A stretch of DNA of 33,747 bases from a bacterium. Its GTDB lineage: Bacteria > Vulcanimicrobiota > Vulcanimicrobiia > Vulcanimicrobiales > SCRA01. This document shows positions 1-9,171 of this stretch, one piece after another (position 1 is the stretch's first letter; every line of letters starts with the position of its first letter). The stretch covers positions 1-33,747 of the forward strand of contig SCQY01000040.1 of NCBI GenBank assembly GCA_004298665.1. The letters run 5' to 3'. Made by a program: the position numbers and the translations under genes. Under the pieces are notes generated by a model, which saw only the letters and a program-made list of their open reading frames with translations, was not told the DNA's origin and searched no databases.

Positions 1-307
1 GCTCGAGCTGGTTTACCTCGCCGGGAGCCTCTTTCGCGTGGAACTCCGCGGCTTGCCAGTCGTTGACGTACTTCCCGCCGAACATCGTATCTTTGAAGTG
101 CGTCTTCCAGTCGTCGCGCGCATCGACATTGCCAAGCGCCGCGGCGATGCCGCCTTCGGCCATGACCGTGTGGGCCTTGCCGAGCAGCGACTTGCTGACC
201 ACCGCGACGCGCGCACCGGCCTCCTTGGCGGCGATCGCCGCGCGCAGCCCGGCGCCGCCGGCACCGATGATGAGGACGTCGATCTCATGTACCTGATTGC
301 GTTCCAT
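1..307 (-). CDS. sdhA: Succinate dehydrogenase/fumarate reductase flavoprotein subunit, N-terminal part
   Basis: The first ~102 residues are present; the gene runs off the left edge. SdhA oxidises succinate with covalently bound FAD at the cytoplasmic face of the membrane complex. The sequence shows the dinucleotide-binding motif IIGAGGAGLRAA at residues 13-24, then GKAHTVMAEGG, in which His46 is the expected FAD attachment site in this family. The ATG at 305-307 lies 3 nt after the stop of the membrane-anchor gene, so the two are co-transcribed and probably translationally coupled. The iron-sulfur subunit gene is not in the window and may follow to the left. Family assignment is secure. Whether it works as succinate dehydrogenase or fumarate reductase cannot be read from this piece, though the five-helix anchor next door favours an Sdh1-type enzyme. 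Confidence 0.93.
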   Translation of the reverse strand, partial: MERNQVHEIDVLIIGAGGAGLRAAIAAKEAGARVAVVSKSLLGKAHTVMAEGGIAAALGNVDARDDWKTHFKDTMFGGKYVNDWQAAEFHAKEAPGEVNQLE

Positions 308-310
308 CGG

Positions 311-1087
311 TTAGAAGATCCTCGGATCTTGGAGTACGCCTGCAGCCAGGAGGCGGACGTAGAGGTCGGCGATGGCGACCATGTAGAGGCTAAGCCATGC
401 CCACATCGGATGCTGACCGGTTAGGTACGAGACGATCTTCCAACCACGGTAGCGCAGATCGCCGCCCGTGCCGCAGGCAAAGCACTTCTGATTTCCGCCT
501 ACGAGGCTGCGCAGCGCGTGGCAGCCGAAGGTGAAGGCCGTGAGCATCGCCGCGTTGACCAGCAGCACGATCGTTCCCAGACCCAGCCCGAAGTGCCCGT
601 CGAAGTCGAACGCGCGGAACGCGTCGTACCAGAGAATGGCGAGTACGATGATCGACAGGTAGAGGAACCAGCGGTGAAGGACCGGGAGCCAGTACATCCA
701 GCCGCCCGACTCTCCGCGGTACTCCTTGGGCCGCTCGCTGACCGCGCAGGCCGGCGGGCTCCAGAGGAACGCCCGGTAGTACGCCTTGCGGTAGTAGTAG
801 CAGGAGCCGCGAAAGCCCAGCGGGACCCACAAGACGAAGATCGCAGGCGAGATCCACGCAAGTCCGGGGATCCGGATCAGCGGTGAGTAGAACGGCGAGA
901 TGTATGGGCCGGACTGGTAGTTCGTGCCGACCAGCGCCGCCCAGGTCGAGTAGATGATGAAGACCACCAACCCGATCGTGACGAGCGTCGGCTCGATCCA
1001 CCATCCGTCGCGGCGAGCGGTCTGACCAGCACCGCCTTCGCCGACGTGAGCGACAAAAGTTTGATTCCGCGTTTGTAAATCTTGCAT
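311..1087 (-). CDS. sdhC: Succinate dehydrogenase membrane anchor (Sdh1-type, five helices)
   Basis: A 258-residue integral membrane protein directly upstream of sdhA. Five hydrophobic segments are visible, at about residues 30-53, 75-92, 138-158, 169-190 and 229-250. Length and helix number fit the single large anchor of mycobacterial Sdh1 better than the short SdhC/SdhD pairs of proteobacteria. Candidate cofactor ligands are Cys96, Cys114, His138, Cys189-His190 at the end of helix 4, and Cys202/Cys205 just after it. The ATG at 1087 was chosen because AGAGG lies 11 nt upstream; an in-frame TTG at 1096 would put the same AGAGG too close. The anchor passes electrons to quinone. Confidence in the family is good from context and topology. 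The cofactor type (heme or iron-sulfur) is open. Confidence 0.82.
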   Translation of the reverse strand: MQDLQTRNQTFVAHVGEGGAGQTARRDGWWIEPTLVTIGLVVFIIYSTWAALVGTNYQSGPYISPFYSPLIRIPGLAWISPAIFVLWVPLGFRGSCYYYRKAYYRAFLWSPPACAVSERPKEYRGESGGWMYWLPVLHRWFLYLSIIVLAILWYDAFRAFDFDGHFGLGLGTIVLLVNAAMLTAFTFGCHALRSLVGGNQKCFACGTGGDLRYRGWKIVSYLTGQHPMWAWLSLYMVAIADLYVRLLAAGVLQDPRIF

Positions 1088-1171
1088 TGTTTGCAACGCC
1101 TCTGCTTAAGGTAACAATCTCAAATACGCCGCGGATACGACCTCTGTCGCTCCCTTGCTCCTGCAACGTGC

Positions 1172-2224
1172 TCACGCGCGCAGCACGTCGGCGAGAGTAT
1201 AACTATTGCCCCACCCCCCCGGGTCTATCCTTCGCATCAGGGGGCGATAGCCTCGTAGGAGTTCTTCGGCCGTTGATAAACCCCCGCCGATCAACGGCGC
1301 TAGGCGGGCGGCAAACCACGGCCAGCTCGTCGCGAGGTCTCCATCGATGTCCAGCGAGCCGCCCTCGTTGACCAGAGCCGCGTCGGCGGCACGCAGTAGA
1401 CGCTCCGCGTACGCGGCGATAGCCGCCATCTTGCCTGGACGCAGACGATCCACCGTATCGCTCTCGCGATGGTAGTGGCGCCAGCGTCCGCAGGTGAGAA
1501 AGACGAAGGGGTGCCCCATGGCGCGGAAGACGTGGTAGTCGCTGACGTCGCCCGTGACCCCGTTGGGCACGGGGATCGGCTGCAGCGCCAAGCCCCGTTC
1601 GAGGTGCTGATCGAAGATGGTTCGCAAGACCCTCGAGCGTTCCAGGCCCATCACCATCACGCTCTCGGCTAACGCTCCGTCCTCCGCGTCGTGGCCGCAG
1701 AGATCGAGCACGACGGGGAGCGCCACGCGCTCGCCGCGCGGTACCAGGACTTCGCGATAGAAACGCATCGAGCCCATGTCGGACGTGCGGAAATACGGCG
1801 GCTCTTCGGCATCGTAGAGCGCGATCGCCACGTCGTGGACGGGCGGATCCTCGCGCAGCCGGCGCGCCACCTCCAAGACGATGGCGACGGCTGCGGCGTT
1901 GTCGTCGGCCCCCGGCGAGGCCGACAGATGATCGAAATGGGCGCCCAGCAGCAACATCGGCCGGGCCGTCCCGCTGCCGCGAACGCGGGCCGCGAGATTC
2001 GTCAGCTGCGCGCCGTCCCGATGCGCCGCGAATTCGTGGCGATACGACGAGCCGTCGAAGAACGCGAGCCCTTCGCTGCGGAGTACCGCTTCCAAGTATG
2101 CAATGGCCGCGGCATGTCCGGGCGCGCCGGGGTTGCGGCGCACGCTCGGCGGATCGGCGAGCGCGCGCGCGTGATCCACAAGACGCCTTTCGTCGTAACG
2201 GCTCACAAGCGCTCGATCCGGCAT
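1172..2224 (-). CDS. M28-family zinc aminopeptidase-like protein
   Basis: A 350-residue peptidase with the M28 metal-binding set. It has GAHFDHL (His96, Asp98), the bridging aspartate region PGADDN near residue 107, the catalytic glutamate pair in YDAEEPPYF (Glu140/141), a later DLCGHD, and the final histidine in HYHRESDT. M28 enzymes are co-catalytic di-zinc exopeptidases that remove N-terminal residues or related groups. No signal peptide is visible at the chosen ATG (2222-2224), which has GGAG 3-4 nt upstream, so a cytoplasmic site is likely. The start overlaps the 3' end of a thiolase-like remnant by 22 nt. Codons upstream in the same frame read as non-protein-like sequence, supporting this start. 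The sdhC gene follows after 84 nt. Substrate is unknown. Confidence 0.85.
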   Translation of the reverse strand: MPDRALVSRYDERRLVDHARALADPPSVRRNPGAPGHAAAIAYLEAVLRSEGLAFFDGSSYRHEFAAHRDGAQLTNLAARVRGSGTARPMLLLGAHFDHLSASPGADDNAAAVAIVLEVARRLREDPPVHDVAIALYDAEEPPYFRTSDMGSMRFYREVLVPRGERVALPVVLDLCGHDAEDGALAESVMVMGLERSRVLRTIFDQHLERGLALQPIPVPNGVTGDVSDYHVFRAMGHPFVFLTCGRWRHYHRESDTVDRLRPGKMAAIAAYAERLLRAADAALVNEGGSLDIDGDLATSWPWFAARLAPLIGGGLSTAEELLRGYRPLMRRIDPGGWGNSYTLADVLRA

Positions 2225-2385
2225 ACGCTCCAGACTCGGCTCGAGGCGTACCTCTTCTGATCGCCGGCCGCCACGGCCCAGGCCGCGAAGTGGATGGCCC
2301 GCCGCGCGGGCGGCACGCCCGGGAGTCCCCCTTGGGCTTTGCCGATCGGCGTGCGGACCGCATCGACGATGACGGACTCCCCCAT
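2203..2385 (-). pseudogene. Thiolase N-terminal remnant (60 codons)
   Basis: An ATG at 2383-2385 preceded by a strong purine-rich ribosome site (GAGGGGG, 5 nt spacer) opens a 60-codon frame. It begins [20 protein letters not shown], which matches the conserved first ~20 residues of acetyl-CoA acetyltransferases. After about residue 24 the similarity stops: the family's usual continuation and catalytic-cysteine region are absent from all three frames, and the frame ends inside the start of the M28 peptidase. The simplest reading is a thiolase gene reduced to its promoter, ribosome site and first codons by a deletion that placed the M28 gene behind them. It sits divergently from a 3-hydroxyacyl-CoA dehydrogenase, a natural thiolase neighbour. 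A functional small peptide is possible but unsupported. Confidence 0.6.
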
Positions 2386-2484
2386 TGCTTCCCCCTCTCG
2401 AAACGCGCCCAGCCTTCGACGCAGGTATCGCTCGTGACATTTTGCAAATCCGAGGCAGCATCGAGAGCACACGAGAGGAGTACC

Positions 2485-3249
2485 ATGCGCATCGAAGGCT
2501 TGAGCGCGATCGTCACGGGGGGAGCCTCCGGACTCGGAGCGGCTACTGCCCGCAAGCTCCACGCGCAGGGGGCAAGCGTCGTCATCGCCGACGTAAACGC
2601 CGCAGCAGGCGAGGCCGCCGCCAAAGCACTGGGCAACCGCGCCGTCTTCGTGCGCACCGACGTCACGGACGAAGCCTCGGTCCAGGCGGCCGTCGCCGCC
2701 GCCTCCGCGCTGGCGCCGCTGGGCGTGGTGGCCAACTGCGCCGGCATCGCAATCGCCGAGAAAGTCGTCGGCCGCGAGGGACTGCACAGCTTGGAGCGCT
2801 TCACCAACGTCATCCGGGTCAACCTCATCGGAACCTTCAACGTAACGCGCTTGGCGGCCGCCGCCATGAAAGCCGGCGAGCCCAACGCGGAAGGCGAACG
2901 GGGCGTGGTGATCTGCACGGCCTCCGTAGCCGCCTTCGAAGGGCAGGTCGGGCAGGTTGCGTATAGCGCTTCGAAGGGCGGCGTCGTCGCCATGGTGCTT
3001 CCGCTCGCGCGCGAGTTCGCGCCGCTGGGCATCCGCGTCTGCGCCATCGCGCCGGGCATTTTCGACACCCCAATGCTGGCTGGGCTCCCCGAGGCGGCGC
3101 GCATCTCGCTCGGCCAGCAGGTTCCCTTCCCCTCGCGCCTGGGACGCCCCGACGAGTACGCGGACCTCGCCGCTCACATCGTCAGCAATCCCATGCTCAA
3201 CGGGGCGGTGATCCGCCTGGACGGCGCCATTCGCATGGCGCCGCGCTAG
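2485..3249 (+). CDS. SDR-family dehydrogenase, 3-hydroxyacyl-CoA dehydrogenase type 2-like
   Basis: A 254-residue classical short-chain dehydrogenase. It has the cofactor motif [10 protein letters not shown] at residues 11-20, the acidic residue after strand 2 in IADVN (an NAD preference signal), NCAG at 84-87, catalytic Ser147 in CTASVAAF, and Tyr160/Lys164 in YSASK. The stretch around [19 protein letters not shown] and the ending [13 protein letters not shown] resemble HSD17B10/type 2 3-hydroxyacyl-CoA dehydrogenases, which oxidise 3-hydroxyacyl-CoA in fatty or branched acyl degradation. The ATG at 2485 has GAGAGGAG 4 nt upstream. The gene is divergent from the thiolase remnant and is followed after 16 nt by the acyl-CoA synthetase/GNAT fusion, so an acyl-CoA role is likely. 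The exact substrate is inferred. Confidence 0.85.
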   Translation: MRIEGLSAIVTGGASGLGAATARKLHAQGASVVIADVNAAAGEAAAKALGNRAVFVRTDVTDEASVQAAVAAASALAPLGVVANCAGIAIAEKVVGREGLHSLERFTNVIRVNLIGTFNVTRLAAAAMKAGEPNAEGERGVVICTASVAAFEGQVGQVAYSASKGGVVAMVLPLAREFAPLGIRVCAIAPGIFDTPMLAGLPEAARISLGQQVPFPSRLGRPDEYADLAAHIVSNPMLNGAVIRLDGAIRMAPR

Positions 3250-3265
3250 CGGCGGCGGAGCGGTT

Positions 3266-5950
3266 ATGGCCAAGGCTCGCCCGCGCGGCCTCGACGCGAT
3301 CTTCGCACCGCACACGGTGGCGGTGATCGGCGCCACCGAACGCCTAGGCAGCGTGGGCCGCGCCGCGCTCTGGAATCTCATCGGCCATCCGTTCGGGGGA
3401 ACGGTCTACCCCGTTACGCCGGCGCACGCGAGCGTCATGGGGATCAAGACCTACCCCACCATCGGCGACGTACCGGAGCCCGTCGACCTGGCAGTCATCG
3501 TGACGCCCGCCAAGAGCGTCCCGGATCTGGTGGGCGCCTGCGCCGACGCCGGCGTGCGAGGCGCCATCGTCATCTCCGCGGGCTTTCGCGAGATCGGCGC
3601 CGCCGGGGCGGAGCTGGAGCGGCGCATCCTCGAGCAAGCGGCCCGCGGCGACATCCGCATCGTAGGTCCGAATTGCCTGGGCGTCTTGCGCCCGGGCAGC
3701 AACTTCCACGCCACGTTCGTCGGCGAGTCGTCGCAGCCGGGGAGCGTGGCATTCATCACGCAGAGCGGCGCCTTGGGAGCCGCAATCCTCGATTGGTCGA
3801 CCGAGCAGCACATCGGCTTCAGCGCTTTCGTCTCGATCGGCTCGATGCTGGACGTGGGATGGGGCGATCTCATCACGTACTTCGGTGAGGACGTGCACAC
3901 GCATGCGATCGTACTGGCGATGGAGTCGATCGGCGATGCACGCTCCTTCCTCTCTGCGGCGCGCGAGGTAGCGCGCAGCAAACCGATCATCGTGCTCAAG
4001 GCCGGGCGTACCGAGGAGGCGGCCCGTGCAGCGGCCTCCCACATCGGCGCACTGGTAGGCATCGACCAGGCGCTGGACGCGGCCTTCCGGCGCTGCGGCC
4101 TGCTGCGCGTCGACACGATCGCCGATCTTTTCTACATGGCGGACGTGCTCGCCAAGCAGCCGCGCCCGCGCGGCAATCGTCTGGCCATCATCACCAACGC
4201 CGGCGGGCCGGGCGTGCTGATCACCGATGCGCTGATCGCCGGAGGCGGCGCCCTGGCCGCACTCTCGGACGAGACACTTGGGGCGCTCAACCGCGCGCTT
4301 CCCGAAGCGTGGAGCCGCAACAACCCGGTCGACATCTTGGGCGATGCCGACGCCGCGCGCTACGCCGCGTCGTTCGAGGTCGTCTGCCAAGACCCCGGAG
4401 TCGACGGAGTTTTGGTTGTCATGGCCCCGCAGGGGCTGGCCGAGGCGACACCCATCGCCAAGCGGCTTGCCCCCTTCGCCCACACCACGGGAAAGCCGCT
4501 GATCGCCAGTTGGATGGGCGGCATCGAAGTCGCCGAAGGGGCCGCCATTCTGAGGCGTGCCGGCATTCCCGCGTTCTCCTACGCCGACACGGCGGCGCGC
4601 GTGTTCAACTACCTCTGGCGCTATGACGAGAACTTACGCGCACTCTACGAGACGCCGCTGCCGCCGGACGACGTCGTGCCGAATACGGCAATTCCCAAGG
4701 CGGCCGGCGCGCTGATCGACGGGGCGTACGCAGCGGGCCACACGCTGCTCAGCGAGACGGAATCGAAGCGCCTGCTCGAGCTCTACCGCATTCCCGTCGT
4801 CGAGACGCATACCGCCGCCGACGCCGAGGAAGCGGAGCGCATCGCCGCACAGATCGGCTATCCGGTAGCTCTCAAACTCCACTCGCACACCGTCGCACAC
4901 AAGCGCAGCGCGGGCGGCGTGAAGCTCCACCTGCACGACGCCGCCGACGTGCGCGAAGCCTTCGAGCGCATCCGAGCGGCCGTACCGCCAGCGGACTTCG
5001 ACGGCGTCAGCGTCCAACCCATGGTCAACGAAGACGGCTACGAGCTCTTCCTCGGTGCAGCGCTCGACGCGCAGCTGGGCCCGGTGATCGCCTTCGGCCA
5101 CGGCGGGCGGCTCGTCGAGACGATCGAAGATCGCAGCCTCGCGCTCCCGCCCCTCAACTCCACCCTTGCTCGCCGCATGCTGGAGCGCACGCGGATCTTG
5201 CACGCATTGGCGGGAGAACACGGCGAGCCCGTTCTCGATCTGTCGCAGCTCGAGCAGGTGCTGGTGCGGTTCAGCTACCTCGTGGCCGAGCAGCGTCAGG
5301 TGCGCGCCATCGAGATCAATCCGCTCTTCGCCGCACCCGGGCGTATCGTCGCCCTCGACGCGCGCGTGGAGCTGCATGCGCCGGGGACCCCGGCCGCCTC
5401 GATTCCGCCGCTGGCGATTCGACCGTATCCCGTCCAATACGTCGACACGTGGCGCATGCCGGATGGCCAATCGGTTCTGATTCGCCCCGTGCGCCCGGAA
5501 GACGAGCCGCTCATGCGGGCCTTCCACGACACGGTCTCCGAGCAGAGCGTCTACATGCGCTACGCCCACGTGCTCTCGCTGCGCGAGCGCATCGCCCACG
5601 AGCGGCTCAGCCGCGTCTGCTTCATCGATTACGATCGCGAGATGGCGCTGGTCGCGCTCACGGGCGAGGAACCGCCGGCGATCATCGGGGTGGGCCGTCT
5701 GGTGCGGCTGCGCAACAGGCGCAGCGCCGAGTTCGCCGTCCTCGTGAGCGACCATTACCAGCAACGCGGCCTCGGTACCGAGCTGCTGCGCCGTCTCGTA
5801 GCGCTCGCCCCATGCGAAGGCATCGACCGGGTCGTGGGCTACATTCTGCGCGAGAACAGCGGCATGCAGGAGGTCGCGCGCCGCCTGGGATTCACGTTGC
5901 GATACTCGGAAGAGTACGGCATGATGGAGGCGGATATCCGTACGTTGTGA
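3266..5950 (+). CDS. ADP-forming acyl-CoA synthetase fused to GNAT acetyltransferase (Pat/Pka-like)
   Basis: An 894-residue multidomain protein. Residues ~8-140 form a CoA-binding Rossmann domain ([19 protein letters not shown]). Residues ~150-460 are succinyl-CoA-ligase-like domains containing [12 protein letters not shown] and ASHIGALVG with His259. Residues ~485-705 form an ATP-grasp domain ([23 protein letters not shown]). Residues ~730-894 are a GNAT domain with the acetyl-CoA loop QQRGLGTEL. This arrangement is that of the Pat/Pka protein acetyltransferases that silence acetyl-CoA synthetase by lysine acetylation. His259 sits where active ADP-forming synthetases carry the phosphorylated histidine, so the synthetase half might still be catalytic. 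The start ATG has GGCGGAG 5 nt upstream. The gene follows the SDR by 16 nt and probably shares its transcript. Confidence 0.88.
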   Translation: MAKARPRGLDAIFAPHTVAVIGATERLGSVGRAALWNLIGHPFGGTVYPVTPAHASVMGIKTYPTIGDVPEPVDLAVIVTPAKSVPDLVGACADAGVRGAIVISAGFREIGAAGAELERRILEQAARGDIRIVGPNCLGVLRPGSNFHATFVGESSQPGSVAFITQSGALGAAILDWSTEQHIGFSAFVSIGSMLDVGWGDLITYFGEDVHTHAIVLAMESIGDARSFLSAAREVARSKPIIVLKAGRTEEAARAAASHIGALVGIDQALDAAFRRCGLLRVDTIADLFYMADVLAKQPRPRGNRLAIITNAGGPGVLITDALIAGGGALAALSDETLGALNRALPEAWSRNNPVDILGDADAARYAASFEVVCQDPGVDGVLVVMAPQGLAEATPIAKRLAPFAHTTGKPLIASWMGGIEVAEGAAILRRAGIPAFSYADTAARVFNYLWRYDENLRALYETPLPPDDVVPNTAIPKAAGALIDGAYAAGHTLLSETESKRLLELYRIPVVETHTAADAEEAERIAAQIGYPVALKLHSHTVAHKRSAGGVKLHLHDAADVREAFERIRAAVPPADFDGVSVQPMVNEDGYELFLGAALDAQLGPVIAFGHGGRLVETIEDRSLALPPLNSTLARRMLERTRILHALAGEHGEPVLDLSQLEQVLVRFSYLVAEQRQVRAIEINPLFAAPGRIVALDARVELHAPGTPAASIPPLAIRPYPVQYVDTWRMPDGQSVLIRPVRPEDEPLMRAFHDTVSEQSVYMRYAHVLSLRERIAHERLSRVCFIDYDREMALVALTGEEPPAIIGVGRLVRLRNRRSAEFAVLVSDHYQQRGLGTELLRRLVALAPCEGIDRVVGYILRENSGMQEVARRLGFTLRYSEEYGMMEADIRTL

Positions 5951-6052
5951 ACGAATGATGTCCGTCGTGGTGACTCCGAAGCCCCCGTCGGCGTTGCGCG
6001 TCCGATCGTGCCGCGAGCCTGAAGCGCTCGCTTGGAGGGCACCTACGAAGTG

Positions 6053-6454
6053 ATGACGACCAGCGGCCGCTTCGACGACGCCATGCCCATTCCGGCAACG
6101 CGGCTGGGCCTCTCGAAGATACACGCCGAGCCGGGTTCCGTCGCGATCAGCGGCCGCGTCGATCCGGTGCTCGACGCCGATCCCGCGCTGATCCACGCGT
6201 TAGCCGCTGCAACGCTCGACTCCGCCGTCGATCGCGCCGTCCGCGCCGCGCTCGCCGCCGGCCACGACGCTACCACTATCGAGCTGAAGATACGCTTCGC
6301 GCGTCCCTTCAACAGCACGAGCGGCATCATGACCTGCCGCGCATCCGTGGTCGAGCTCGGCGAGCATCTTGGCACCGTCAGCGCGCACATCGTCGACTCG
6401 GCGGAAAACGTCTATGTCGAGGCGGACGCGACCTGCTTGATCCGCCGCTCGTGA
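6053..6454 (+). CDS. Hotdog-fold thioesterase-like protein (PaaI-like)
   Basis: A 133-residue protein with the pattern of a small hotdog acyl-CoA thioesterase: a helix-like segment LIHALAAATLDSAVDRAV at about residues 44-61, followed by beta strands ending VSAHIVDSAENVYVEADATC. Family members hydrolyse acyl-CoA as tetramers, with the acidic residue in the helix acting in catalysis. Here the HGG motif that usually precedes the helix is not obvious, and Asp in TLDSA is the candidate. GGAGGG at 6034-6039 could serve GTG 6050 (10 nt) or ATG 6053 (13 nt); an upstream TTG at 6032 lies over it and is unlikely. The 102 nt before it hold nothing recognised. The neighbourhood (acyl-CoA dehydrogenase and synthetase) fits a CoA-ester role, but the substrate is unknown. 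Confidence 0.6.
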   Translation: MTTSGRFDDAMPIPATRLGLSKIHAEPGSVAISGRVDPVLDADPALIHALAAATLDSAVDRAVRAALAAGHDATTIELKIRFARPFNSTSGIMTCRASVVELGEHLGTVSAHIVDSAENVYVEADATCLIRRS

Positions 6455-6507
6455 GAATCGGCCCGCTAGAGGGAGCGCCTGCGCGCAAGCGAACGCAAAG
6501 CACACTC

Positions 6508-9168
6508 ATGCGTCTGCTGGCTTTCGTCCTCTCGCTCTCGCTGCTCGCAGGAGCCGCGCCGCGCCCCGCGCACGCGGCCGGCGACCCAAGCATTCTGCGT
6601 GCCACGCTCGCCAACGGCCTGCGCGTGCTCGTGGTACGCGACACGTTGGCGCCGGTGGTTTCGACGGAGGTCTCCTATCTCGTCGGATCCAGCGACGATC
6701 CCGCCGCGTTTCCCGGGATGGCACACGCGCAGGAGCACATGCTGTTCCGCGGCACGCCGAACGTCTCCACCGATCAGCTCAACACCATCGCCACGGCGCT
6801 GGGCGGTGACTACAATGCTTTCACGCGGCCGACCGTAACGCAGTTTCTCTTTACCGTTCCGGCAAGCGACCTCGGCGTCGTGCTGCACATCGAAGCCGAC
6901 CGCATGCGCGACGTTCTCGACGCGCAGAGCGAGTGGTCCGACGAGCGCGGAGCCATCGAGCAAGAAGTAGCGATGGACGAGTCGCAGCCGGGCTCGGACT
7001 TCTTCAACGACGTGCGCGCCAAAGTCTACGCCGGCACGCCGTACGCCCGCGATCCCGTCGGCACGAAGGCCTCCTTCGACCACTTGACGGGCACGGAATT
7101 GAAGCGCTTCTACCATACCTGGTACGTGCCCAACAACGCCGTGCTGGTGATCGCCGGCGACGTCGATCCCGCGCAGACGCTGGCTGAAGTCAGCTCGCTC
7201 TTCGCAGGGATCCCGCGCCGCGCCGTTCCGGCGCGCACCGCCGTCCGTCTCGTGCCCGTACCTCGCACGGTGATCCGGCGCGTGACGACGCTGCCCTACC
7301 CGCTAGCCGCGGTCGGCTACCGGCTGCCGGGCGTCAACAGTAAGGATTACGTCGCCTCGTTCCTGCTTCAGGCCGTGCTCAACAGCGAGCGCGGAGCCCT
7401 GCGCAGTCTGACGACGCGCGGCCTCACCATCGGGTCCGGTTTCCAAGCGGACCCTGCCCTCCCGGAGAGCCAGCTCTGCTACGCCGTGGGCGCTGTCGCT
7501 CCCGGGCAAGATCCGTGGGCGATGACCGAGCGGCTCGAGTCGATCATGGCGCGCTACGCTCGCGACGGCATTCCGGCGGATCTTTTCGAGGCCACCAAAC
7601 GGCGCGTGATCGCCGACCAGCAGCTCAGCCGCAACTCGATCACCGAGCTGGCTTCGGATTGGTCCGATGTACTCGCCGTCGACAAGGAGCCCTCCGTCGA
7701 GCACGAAGTCGCGCTGCTGCGGGGCGTAAGCGTTGCGGACGTCAACCGGCTAGCCAGAACCTTCTTCAGCCCGGCGCACGCGATCGTGGGGGCACTCACC
7801 CCAACCTACCGGGCGGGCACGCAGAGCACAGAGAAACCTTCGGAGACGCTGCTGCCCCAGCGCCCCGCGGGGAACGTGGCGCTGCCCTCGTGGGCGCAGC
7901 CGGTAATCACGAACTTCGACGTACCGCAGCCTTCACTCAGCCCCACGGTCAGCGAGCTGCCCAACGGCATTCGCCTGATCGTTCGACCGGAGACGATCTC
8001 GCACTCGGTCTTCGTCTTCGGCGGGATCGAAACAGAGCCGCCGCTTCAGGAGCCTAGCGGGAGCGACGGCGTCTCCGCCGTGCTCGAGGGGATCTTCGAC
8101 TACGGTACCGCCACGGTGGATCGCGATCACTTTCAACGCCGCTTGGAGGCGATCGCCGCCCGCGAGGATGCGGGATCGAGCTTCTCGCTTCAGTTGACGA
8201 GCGACGCTTTCGAGCAAGGCGTCGAGCTGCTGGCCGACAACGAGCTCCACCCGCGCTTCGACGAGGCGAGCTTTCGCGCCGCACAGCGCCAAGCGGCGGG
8301 CAACGTCGCCGCCTCGCTCTCCGGCTCGCACGTGATCGCACTCCACGATCTCGACGCCAAACTTCTTCCCGCGGGCGATCCCGCGCTGCGCCAAGCGACA
8401 CCGCAGAGCATCGCGGCCGTCACCCTCGACCAAGCGAAAGCGTACTACGCCAAAGCCTTCCGCCCCGATCTCACGACCATCGTGGTCATCGGCGATATCT
8501 CCGCGCCGCGCGCACGCGCCGTCATCGAGCACGCCTTCGGCTCGTGGAAGGCCACGGGCCCGAAGCCGGATCTCACCTATCCCAGCGTTCCGCTCAACGC
8601 CCCCGCCCAGATCAAGATCACACCGCAGACGATGCAGCAGGATGCCGTCACGCTCGCCGAACTGATCGGTATCACGCGCAACGACCCCGCGCGCTATGCG
8701 CTGACGCTGGGCAATGCCGTACTCGGCGGAGGCGATGCGGGACCGCTAACCAGCCTTCTCTTCCGCGATCTGCGGATGAACGCGGGCTTGGTCTATCAGG
8801 TCAACACGTCGCTTTCGATCGGCCGCAGCCGCTCTCGCTTCGAGATCACGTACGCCTCCTCGCCGCAGAACGCGGCGCAAGCGCGCACGCTGGTGGACCG
8901 CGACCTGCGGGAGATGCAGCGGACGCCGATTCCGCAGCGCGAGCTCGAGCTTACCAAGGCTTCGCTGCTGCGCCGCACCGTCGTCGATGCCTCCGCGGAG
9001 GACGCCATCGCCGGCGGCCTGCTGCGGCGCTCGATCCAGGGGCTCCCCTTGGACGAGCCGGTGATCGCCGCGGGGCACATCAAGGCGACGACGGCGGAGC
9101 AGATCCGCGATGCCTTCGCGCGCTGGATCCGTCCCGCGGAGTTCGTCCAGCTCACCGAGGGGCCGTAG
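6508..9168 (+). CDS. Secreted M16-family zinc metallopeptidase (two-domain, pitrilysin type)
   Basis: An 886-residue protein beginning with a clear signal peptide (RLLAFVLSLSLLAGAAPRPAHA). The inverted zinc motif is HAQEH (His73, Glu76, His77), with the distal ligand probably Glu153 in IEQEVAMDE. A second M16 domain starts near residue 475 (LPNGIRLIVRPE). It lacks HxxEH and has only SAVLEGIFDYG at that place, as usual for the non-catalytic half, and it carries the family R/Y region LRMNAGLVYQ. Such fused proteins degrade peptides in the periplasm or cell envelope as one clam-shell chain. The ATG at 6508 was chosen for the signal peptide although its ribosome site is weak. A GTG at 6451 overlapping the thioesterase stop would add 19 residues before the signal. 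It ends 3 nt from convergent pxpA. Confidence 0.9.
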   Translation: MRLLAFVLSLSLLAGAAPRPAHAAGDPSILRATLANGLRVLVVRDTLAPVVSTEVSYLVGSSDDPAAFPGMAHAQEHMLFRGTPNVSTDQLNTIATALGGDYNAFTRPTVTQFLFTVPASDLGVVLHIEADRMRDVLDAQSEWSDERGAIEQEVAMDESQPGSDFFNDVRAKVYAGTPYARDPVGTKASFDHLTGTELKRFYHTWYVPNNAVLVIAGDVDPAQTLAEVSSLFAGIPRRAVPARTAVRLVPVPRTVIRRVTTLPYPLAAVGYRLPGVNSKDYVASFLLQAVLNSERGALRSLTTRGLTIGSGFQADPALPESQLCYAVGAVAPGQDPWAMTERLESIMARYARDGIPADLFEATKRRVIADQQLSRNSITELASDWSDVLAVDKEPSVEHEVALLRGVSVADVNRLARTFFSPAHAIVGALTPTYRAGTQSTEKPSETLLPQRPAGNVALPSWAQPVITNFDVPQPSLSPTVSELPNGIRLIVRPETISHSVFVFGGIETEPPLQEPSGSDGVSAVLEGIFDYGTATVDRDHFQRRLEAIAAREDAGSSFSLQLTSDAFEQGVELLADNELHPRFDEASFRAAQRQAAGNVAASLSGSHVIALHDLDAKLLPAGDPALRQATPQSIAAVTLDQAKAYYAKAFRPDLTTIVVIGDISAPRARAVIEHAFGSWKATGPKPDLTYPSVPLNAPAQIKITPQTMQQDAVTLAELIGITRNDPARYALTLGNAVLGGGDAGPLTSLLFRDLRMNAGLVYQVNTSLSIGRSRSRFEITYASSPQNAAQARTLVDRDLREMQRTPIPQRELELTKASLLRRTVVDASAEDAIAGGLLRRSIQGLPLDEPVIAAGHIKATTAEQIRDAFARWIRPAEFVQLTEGP

Positions 9169-9171
9169 CCC

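Noticed and set aside
1088-1171. Promoter for sdhC in the 84-nt gap
   Set aside because: A TATACT-like hexamer occurs upstream on the minus strand, but no -35 box at a proper distance was found.
311-1175. Long antisense and out-of-frame ORFs over sdhC
   Set aside because: The membrane-helix pattern and sdhA coupling fix the real frame; the others are Arg/Pro-rich shadows.
2225-2470. Extension of the M28 peptidase upstream to 2470
   Set aside because: The added residues are low-complexity Arg/Gly/Pro, and the same bases encode the thiolase-like N-terminus in another frame.
4634-6196. A 520-codon minus-strand ORF opposite the acyl-CoA synthetase/GNAT gene
   Set aside because: It is His/Arg/Asp-rich with no domain pattern, while the plus strand shows all family motifs; it is a shadow of high-GC codon use.
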